A DNA stretch of 64,000 bases, from NCBI GenBank assembly GCA_035765415.1, contig DASTXR010000054.1, positions 1-64,000 of the forward strand, in the 5' to 3' direction. This DNA comes from CADEED01 sp035765415. Its GTDB lineage: Bacteria > Pseudomonadota > Gammaproteobacteria > Steroidobacterales > Steroidobacteraceae. Below, one piece after another: positions 59,027 through 64,000 of the stretch; positions within the stretch are counted from its first letter, which is position 1, and the number at the start of each line of letters is the position of its first letter. Both the position numbers and the translations under genes were made by a program. The notes beneath the pieces were generated by a model that was not told where the DNA came from, did no database searches, and saw only the letters and a list, made by a program, of their open reading frames with translations.

Positions 59027-60412
59027 CTATAGCCAGCCCTCGGCTCGCGCTTGAGTAGCGGTTTCATCGAGGGATCGCACTACTTTGGACAGTAGTTCGT
59101 CAATTTCGCGCCTTGATATGACCAAAGGCGGCGCGACGAACAGCGTGTCGCGCGTGGCGCGCATGACGAGTCCGTTGCGCGTGCAGTTGTCGCGCATCCG
59201 CAGCCCCACCTCGCCGCGCGGCTCGAAAAAACGCCGCGAAACCTTGTCGGGCACCAGCTCTATCGCCGCCAGCAGGCCCACGGAGCGCGCCTCTCCGACC
59301 AGGGGATGAGACGCCAGCTCGCGCCAGCGGGCGGCTAGATAGGGCGCGGCTTCGTCCCTGACCCGCTCGACCACCTGCTCCCGGCGGAATATTTCCAGGT
59401 TGGCGATGGCGACCGCGCAGGCCACTGGGTGACCGGAATAGGTGAAACCATGAAAAAACTCGCCGCCCTTGTCGATCAGGACGTCGGCGACCCGGTCGCC
59501 CACCATGAGCCCGCCTATGGGTAGATAGCCCGAGGACAGGGCCTTGGCCATCGTCATGAAGTCCGGCCGTGTTCCATAATGTTCGCAGCCAAACCACCGG
59601 CCCGTACGACCAAAGCCGCAGATGACCTCGTCGGAGGCGAGCAGGATCCCGTACTTGTCGACGATCCGCTGGATTTCGGGCCAGTAGGTATCGGGCGGGA
59701 TGACCAGGCCGCCGGCGCCCTGCACCGGCTCGCCGATGAACGCGGCGATGCGATGCGGCCCGATCTCCTCGATCTTCTGCTCCAGCTCGCGCGCGCATTT
59801 GATACCGAACTCGGCCGGCGAGAGGTCGCCGCCTTCACCGAACCAGTACGGCTGGTTGATGTGCACGATGCCCGGCAGGGCGCCGTTCACGCCAAGCTGT
59901 TCGTGCATGGGCTTCATGCCACCGAGCGATGCGCCGGCCACGGTGCTGCCGTGATATCCATTCCAGCGCGAGACGATCACGTTTCGCCCGGGCTGATCGA
60001 GGAGCTGCCAGTAACGGCGGATCAGCCGGATGAGCGTGTCGTTCGCCTCGCTGCCGGAACCCGTGTAGAAAACGTGGTTGAACTGCGGCGGCGTCACCTC
60101 CTGGAGGAGGCGCGCAAGGTCGATGGCCGGCGTGGTGGTGCTCTGGAAAAAGCTGTTGTAGTAAGGAAGCTCCTGCAGCTGCCGGTACGCGGCGTCCGCC
60201 AGTTCCCTGCGCCCGTAACCGAGCGCCACGCACCAGAGCCCGGACATGCCGTCGAGGATCTTGTCGCCCTCCGATGTGTAGATATAGACACCTTCCGCGC
60301 GCGTGACGATGCGCGCGCCTTTGGCGGCGAGCTGCTTGTGGTCGGTGAACGGATGCAGGTAGTGCGCTGAATCCAGCCGTTGCCACTCTTTCGTCTCCGG
60401 GCGCGTGTTCAT
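59027..60412 (-). CDS. spuC: Polyamine aminotransferase (SpuC type, class III)
   Basis: A 461-aa PLP enzyme transferring an amino group from putrescine (or related diamines) to pyruvate. The PLP Lys near residue 290 is in MAKALSSGYLPIGG. GSGSEANDTLIRLIRRYW and ASDEVICGFGRTGRWFG are characteristic of the SpuC/YgjG group. It shares ATGA with the upstream spuB (60409-60412). It acts in the transaminase branch of polyamine breakdown, giving aminobutyraldehyde; the aldehyde dehydrogenase is not in the window. Confidence 0.95.
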   Translation of the reverse strand: MNTRPETKEWQRLDSAHYLHPFTDHKQLAAKGARIVTRAEGVYIYTSEGDKILDGMSGLWCVALGYGRRELADAAYRQLQELPYYNSFFQSTTTPAIDLARLLQEVTPPQFNHVFYTGSGSEANDTLIRLIRRYWQLLDQPGRNVIVSRWNGYHGSTVAGASLGGMKPMHEQLGVNGALPGIVHINQPYWFGEGGDLSPAEFGIKCARELEQKIEEIGPHRIAAFIGEPVQGAGGLVIPPDTYWPEIQRIVDKYGILLASDEVICGFGRTGRWFGCEHYGTRPDFMTMAKALSSGYLPIGGLMVGDRVADVLIDKGGEFFHGFTYSGHPVACAVAIANLEIFRREQVVERVRDEAAPYLAARWRELASHPLVGEARSVGLLAAIELVPDKVSRRFFEPRGEVGLRMRDNCTRNGLVMRATRDTLFVAPPLVISRREIDELLSKVVRSLDETATQARAEGWL

Positions 60413-61749
60413 ACGTTCAAGAGGAGGTGTTCTCTCTCCCACGAGCTGATGACCTGCAGGAAGACCTCGTATTCGGCTTCCTTGACGATGGTGTACGCCG
60501 AAATGAACGGGTCGCCAAGGATGCGCACCAGCGGATCGCACTCGCGCAACTCGCGGATGGCGTCGTCGAGTGAACGGGGAAGCGAGAACGGCAACTCATG
60601 CGCGCTGCCGGAAATCGGCTCCGACGGCTGCAGCCCTTCGATCATTCCGAGGTATCCGCAGGCGAGCGAGGTGGCGATGGCGATATAGGGATTCGCATCG
60701 GCGCCGGCCAGGCGGTTTTCCACGCGGCGTGCCTCGGGATCCGACGCCGGCACGCGCAGTCCCGCCGTGCGGTTGTCATAACCCCATTGCACGTTGATCG
60801 GCGCGAGCTGGAAGCGCGAGATGCGCCGGTAGGAATTGACGTTCGGCGCCAGCAGCGCCATGGCTGCCGGCAGGTATTTCTGCATGCCGGCGATGTGCGA
60901 GAAGAACAGCGGCGTCGGCGTGCCATCCGCATTGGAGAAGATGTTCTTGCGCGACTTGGTGTCGACCACGCTCTGGTGGATGTGCATGGCGCTGCCCGGC
61001 TCCTTGGCGTGCGGCTTGGCCATGAACGTCGCGTACATCTTGTGGCGAAGCGCGGCTTCGCGCGCCGTGCGCTTGAACAGGAACGCCTGGTCGGCGAGAT
61101 CGAGCGCGTTGCCGTGCACCAGGTTGATCTCCATCTGCGCGGCGCCGTCTTCGTGGATCAGCGTGTCGATCTCGATGTCCTGGTCCTCGCAGAACTGGTA
61201 CATGTCGTCGAACAGCGGATCGAATTCGTTGACCGCGGCGATGCTGTAACTCTGGCGGCCCGGCTCGGCGCGGCCCGAGCGGCCCACGGGCGGCTTGAGT
61301 GGATAGTCGGCGTCGATGTTGGGCTCGACGAGATAGAACTCGAGCTCGGGCGCCACCACCGGCTCCCAGCCGCGGTTGGAGTACATCTCGAGGATGTGGC
61401 GCAACACGCCGCGCGGCGCCATGCCCACGCGCCGCCCGTCCGAATAGAAGCAGTCGTGAATCACCTGGGCGGTCGGCTCGGCGGCCCACGGAACCCGCCG
61501 CACGGTCTTGGGGTCGGCCTTGAGGATGATGTCGATCTCGGCCGGGCTCATCGCCTTGTCGGTGTCGGGCGGGTAATCGCCGGTCACGGTCTGCAGGAAG
61601 ATGCTCTCGGGCAGGCGCATGCCCTCGTCTTCGGCGAATTTCTCCGCGGGCATGATCTTGCCGCGCGCGATGCCCGCCATGTCGGGGATGATGGCCTCGA
61701 CTTCGGAAATACCGTGATCGCGGAGAAACTGTCTGATTTCGTTTGCCAT
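60409..61749 (-). CDS. spuB: Glutamylpolyamine synthetase (SpuB/PuuA type, GS-like)
   Basis: A 446-aa glutamine synthetase-fold ligase that joins glutamate to a polyamine with ATP. GS motifs are present: the ATP-grasp part APELEFYLVEPN, AMHIHQS, and NRLAGADANPYIAIA. It resembles the spuI product at 62789 in layout; the two form the duplicate pair seen in Pseudomonas. It lies 24 bases after spuA and overlaps spuC. Confidence 0.94.
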   Translation of the reverse strand: MANEIRQFLRDHGISEVEAIIPDMAGIARGKIMPAEKFAEDEGMRLPESIFLQTVTGDYPPDTDKAMSPAEIDIILKADPKTVRRVPWAAEPTAQVIHDCFYSDGRRVGMAPRGVLRHILEMYSNRGWEPVVAPELEFYLVEPNIDADYPLKPPVGRSGRAEPGRQSYSIAAVNEFDPLFDDMYQFCEDQDIEIDTLIHEDGAAQMEINLVHGNALDLADQAFLFKRTAREAALRHKMYATFMAKPHAKEPGSAMHIHQSVVDTKSRKNIFSNADGTPTPLFFSHIAGMQKYLPAAMALLAPNVNSYRRISRFQLAPINVQWGYDNRTAGLRVPASDPEARRVENRLAGADANPYIAIATSLACGYLGMIEGLQPSEPISGSAHELPFSLPRSLDDAIRELRECDPLVRILGDPFISAYTIVKEAEYEVFLQVISSWEREHLLLNV

Positions 61750-61773
61750 GGGTCTTTCCTGAATTCTCTTGGC

Positions 61774-62538
61774 CTAACTATTTTTTCTTCTGCTGCGCGC
61801 CGCCTTGCCGAACTCGGCAAACAGCGCCTTCGAAAACGGATTGCTCATCACCTGCCATTCCGGGTGCCACTGCACCGCAAGCGCGAACGCCGGCGCCGAC
61901 TTCACGCGAAACGCCTCCACGAGCCCGTCGGTGGCGCGCGCTTCGACGGCGAGGCCGGGGGCGAGCCGGTCCACGCCCTGCCAATGCAGCGAATTCACGC
62001 GGATCCGCTCCTGCCCGGCGAGCCCGCGCAGCACCGAGCCCGGCTCCAGCACCACGTCGTGCGCCGGACCGTACTGGACTTCGAGCGGCTGCTCCTTGTC
62101 CTCGCGATGGTCGTCGAACTCGCCGACCTCGTGCACGCGCTGGTGCAGCGTGCCGCCCATCGCCACGTTCATCTCCTGGAACCCACGACACACGCCGAAC
62201 ACCGGCACACTCTCCTGCACCGCGCGCGGAATCAGCGACAGCGTGGTGGCGTCGCGATGCGGATCGTGCAGCGTGCCCGGAATACTGGCCGGCCCGGCGT
62301 AGCGCGCGGGCTCCACGTTCGACGGACTGCCCGGAAAAAAAATGCCATCGACGCGCGACAGTATCTCGGTGACGTCGAGCGGTGATTCGAGCACGGGTAT
62401 CAGCAGCGGCAGGCAGTCGGCCGCCTGGACGATGGCCGCGATGTATTTCTCGCCCACCGCGTGAAACGGATGCGGACCAATCATGCGTCGATCGGCGGGA
62501 ATGCCGATGACGGGCCTTTTGTTGTGTGAGTTAGCCAT
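61774..62538 (-). CDS. spuA: Gamma-glutamyl-GABA hydrolase family protein (SpuA/PuuD type)
   Basis: A 254-aa class I glutamine amidotransferase-like hydrolase. The nucleophile Cys near residue 117 sits in FGVCRGFQEMN, and the His-Glu of the triad in VQWHPEW near 228-230. This group releases GABA or similar acids from gamma-glutamyl conjugates. The ATG at 62538 is chosen; upstream sequence in this frame does not look coding. A GCGGATC/GATCCGC inverted repeat lies 11 bases upstream. It is first in the spu-like operon. Confidence 0.92.
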   Translation of the reverse strand: MANSHNKRPVIGIPADRRMIGPHPFHAVGEKYIAAIVQAADCLPLLIPVLESPLDVTEILSRVDGIFFPGSPSNVEPARYAGPASIPGTLHDPHRDATTLSLIPRAVQESVPVFGVCRGFQEMNVAMGGTLHQRVHEVGEFDDHREDKEQPLEVQYGPAHDVVLEPGSVLRGLAGQERIRVNSLHWQGVDRLAPGLAVEARATDGLVEAFRVKSAPAFALAVQWHPEWQVMSNPFSKALFAEFGKAARSRRKNS

Positions 62539-62548
62539 ACGGTTTGAG

Positions 62549-62565
62549 GCGGATCGAAGATCCGC
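62549..62565. promoter_or_regulatory. Inverted repeat immediately upstream of spuA
   Basis: Arms GCGGATC (62549-62555) and GATCCGC (62559-62565) around GAA, 11 bases from the spuA start. An AT-rich patch follows at 62570-62583 with a -10-like GATAAT on the minus strand. It may be an operator for the divergent spuA/spuI promoters or a 5' hairpin in the spuA mRNA. Confidence 0.5.
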
Positions 62566-62788
62566 TGGCTGTCTATTATCTTTTACGGGATCGCACCTGT
62601 GACCAGGGCGAGGGCCGTCATTAGACCACAGCCGGGGGCCAACCGGCGCGAGGCGTTGCGTGGCGCATGCGGGGCTTCGAAGCGCCGAAAATCGCCGTTT
62701 GGCCTGTTTGCCGGCGCGTGGCGCACCGGCATATGCTGCTGCGCCCTGGCGCCTGTCGGCGTCGAGAATAATAGACACCGGGAAGATT

Positions 62789-64000
62789 ATGACGCCCGCC
62801 GCCGAAGCTGACCTCGATCGCTTCCTCGCCGACCATCCGGAGATCCGCTTCGTCGATGCGTTCGTCAACGATCTCAACACGATCGAGCGCGGCAAACGCA
62901 TCGATCGCGAGGGAATCGCCGCGGTGTTCCGGCGCGGCATGCCCCTGCCCGGCTCGATGTTCGCGCTCGATATAGAAGGCGGCACCATCGAAGACTCGGG
63001 TCTCGGATTTTCGGATGGCGACGCGGACCGCCCTTGCATGCCGATTCCGAAAACGCTGGTGCCCGTGCCCTGGGCGAAGGACGGCATCGCGCAGGTACAG
63101 CTCTCGATGAACGAGCACGATGGCACGCCGTTCTTCGGTGATCCCCGTCACCTGCTCGCCAACGTGCTGGCGCGATTCACGCGGCTTTCGCTCACACCAG
63201 TGGTGGCCATCGAATACGAGTTCTATCTCGTCGACCTCGAACGCGATGCGAACGGACAGCCGCAGCCGCCGCGCGGCCCGCTCACCGGCCGGCGTGAGTT
63301 CCGCACGCAGATCAATTCGATGTCGGATCTCAACGACTATTCACCGCTGCTCGCGGAGATCGACCGCGTGTGCCGCCTGCAGGATGTGCCCACCACGTCG
63401 TCGCTCGCTGAATACGGCCCCGGCCAATACGAAGTGAATCTCGCGCACGCGCCGGATTCACTGGGCGTGTGCGACCAGGCCCTGCGCTTCAAGCGGGCGG
63501 TGAAGAGCGTGGCGCGCGTGCACGGCTGCGAAGCCACGTTCCTGCCCAAGCCCTACCGCGACATGGCGGGGAGCGGCCTGCACATCCACGTCAGCCTGCT
63601 GGGCGAGGACGGCCGGAACATCTTCGCGGCCGCGAACCCGCTGGAAAGCGCGCCGCTGCGCCACGTCATCGGCGGCACGCTGGCCACGCTCGCCGACGGC
63701 ATGGCCCTGTGTGCACCGGGGCCGAATTCGTACCGGCGTTTCCGCACCGAGGCCTACGTGCCGCTGCATCCGACGTGGTCCATCAACAATCGCGGCTCGG
63801 CGATCCGCGTGCCGGCCTCCGATGCAAACAACCTGCGTATCGAACACCGGCTCGCGGGCGCGGATGCCAATCCATATCTCGTGCTCGCGTGGGTGCTTGC
63901 CGGGATGCTTCACGGTCTCGAGCAGCGAATCGAGCCGCCGGCGGTGCTGACCGGCAATGCGTACACACAGCCGGGCGATCCGCTGCCCACGAACTGGGCC
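62789..64000 (+). CDS. spuI: Glutamylpolyamine synthetase (SpuI type), cut by the window end
   Basis: The first 404 residues of a glutamine synthetase-fold ligase; no stop is reached at base 64000. Motifs are VVAIEYEFYLVDL, GPGQYEVNLAHAP, AGSGLHIHVSLL and NLRIEHRLAGADANPYLVLA. GGGAAG precedes the ATG at 62789 by a few bases. It is divergent from spuA, the same arrangement as spuI/spuA in P. aeruginosa. It should catalyse the first step of glutamylated polyamine degradation. About 45-60 residues are missing compared with SpuB. Confidence 0.92.
   Translation, partial: MTPAAEADLDRFLADHPEIRFVDAFVNDLNTIERGKRIDREGIAAVFRRGMPLPGSMFALDIEGGTIEDSGLGFSDGDADRPCMPIPKTLVPVPWAKDGIAQVQLSMNEHDGTPFFGDPRHLLANVLARFTRLSLTPVVAIEYEFYLVDLERDANGQPQPPRGPLTGRREFRTQINSMSDLNDYSPLLAEIDRVCRLQDVPTTSSLAEYGPGQYEVNLAHAPDSLGVCDQALRFKRAVKSVARVHGCEATFLPKPYRDMAGSGLHIHVSLLGEDGRNIFAAANPLESAPLRHVIGGTLATLADGMALCAPGPNSYRRFRTEAYVPLHPTWSINNRGSAIRVPASDANNLRIEHRLAGADANPYLVLAWVLAGMLHGLEQRIEPPAVLTGNAYTQPGDPLPTNWA

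Noticed and set aside
60598..62385. 595-codon frame antisense to spuB/spuA
   Set aside because: Covers two well-identified genes in shadow and shows no domain.
62599..62811. 70-codon frame in the spuA-spuI gap
   Set aside because: Arg-rich, no ribosome site, and overlaps the spuI start in another frame.

Overview
The window is GC-rich, almost fully coding DNA from what is most likely the chromosome of a gammaproteobacterium. Three TonB-dependent receptors, LytS/LytTR and NarL-type two-component systems, an E. coli-type NADP isocitrate dehydrogenase, a REP-associated transposase and a polyamine cluster laid out exactly like Pseudomonas spuI/spuABCDFGH point there. The high GC and the repertoire of exported oxidoreductases suggest the Xanthomonadales/Nevskiales/Steroidobacter neighbourhood, but this is inference. 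I see no rRNA, tRNA, CRISPR array, integrase or prophage. One transposase-type gene and one ORF6N gene are the only mobile-looking pieces.

Layout. 0-7.3 kb: two exported molybdenum hydroxylase large subunits sharing one visible [2Fe-2S] subunit, with an amino-acid permease between them and a divergent AraC regulator. 7.3-13.1 kb: an acidic lipoprotein, a LytS/LytTR pair and a large TonB receptor. 13.1-21.6 kb: ORF6N protein, MmyB-type regulator with divergent exported alpha/beta hydrolase, Tat-exported epimerase, an ECF sigma factor with an overlapping membrane protein, an amidohydrolase lipoprotein, and a carotenoid oxygenase with a DUF2141 protein. 21.7-25.6 kb: a NarL-type two-component system and an operon of a zincin protease plus a HEAT-like exported protein. 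25.9-30.3 kb: small housekeeping and envelope genes (SRPBCC, DUF4184, MsrA, isoprenylcysteine-methyltransferase-like, two tandem META lipoproteins, YecR-like lipoprotein).

30.3-38.3 kb: a lysophospholipid transporter-acyltransferase fusion and a lipopolysaccharide/RIO-like kinase, a DUF3667 protein, a GntR-controlled ABC exporter and a tightly coupled run of small genes. 38.4-46.5 kb: a Fur-box siderophore receptor, a PlpD-like patatin autotransporter and a third TonB receptor. 46.5-54.6 kb: two paralogous small helix-turn-helix proteins, a PPK2 kinase overlapping agmatine deiminase, icd, a RAYT flanked by inverted REP repeats, and a three-gene operon joining a methionine/glutamine-type aminotransferase, an omega-amidase and a trans-sulfuration enzyme.

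54.7-64 kb: the spu-type polyamine region. A four-component ABC importer (SpuD,F,G,H) brings putrescine/spermidine in. SpuI and SpuB (glutamylpolyamine synthetases), SpuC (aminotransferase) and SpuA (gamma-glutamyl hydrolase) degrade them. Agmatine deiminase a few kilobases away would feed N-carbamoylputrescine into the same metabolism.

Regulatory and structural signals include a Fur box, a GntR operator with nested inverted repeats, two clear hairpin terminators, an alternative-hairpin leader, a 27-bp palindrome inside a gene, and a recurring group of genes whose -10-like element lies only 6-10 bases from a start codon without a Shine-Dalgarno, suggesting leaderless mRNAs. The 8-mer GTAGATAG/CTATCTAC also looks over-represented.
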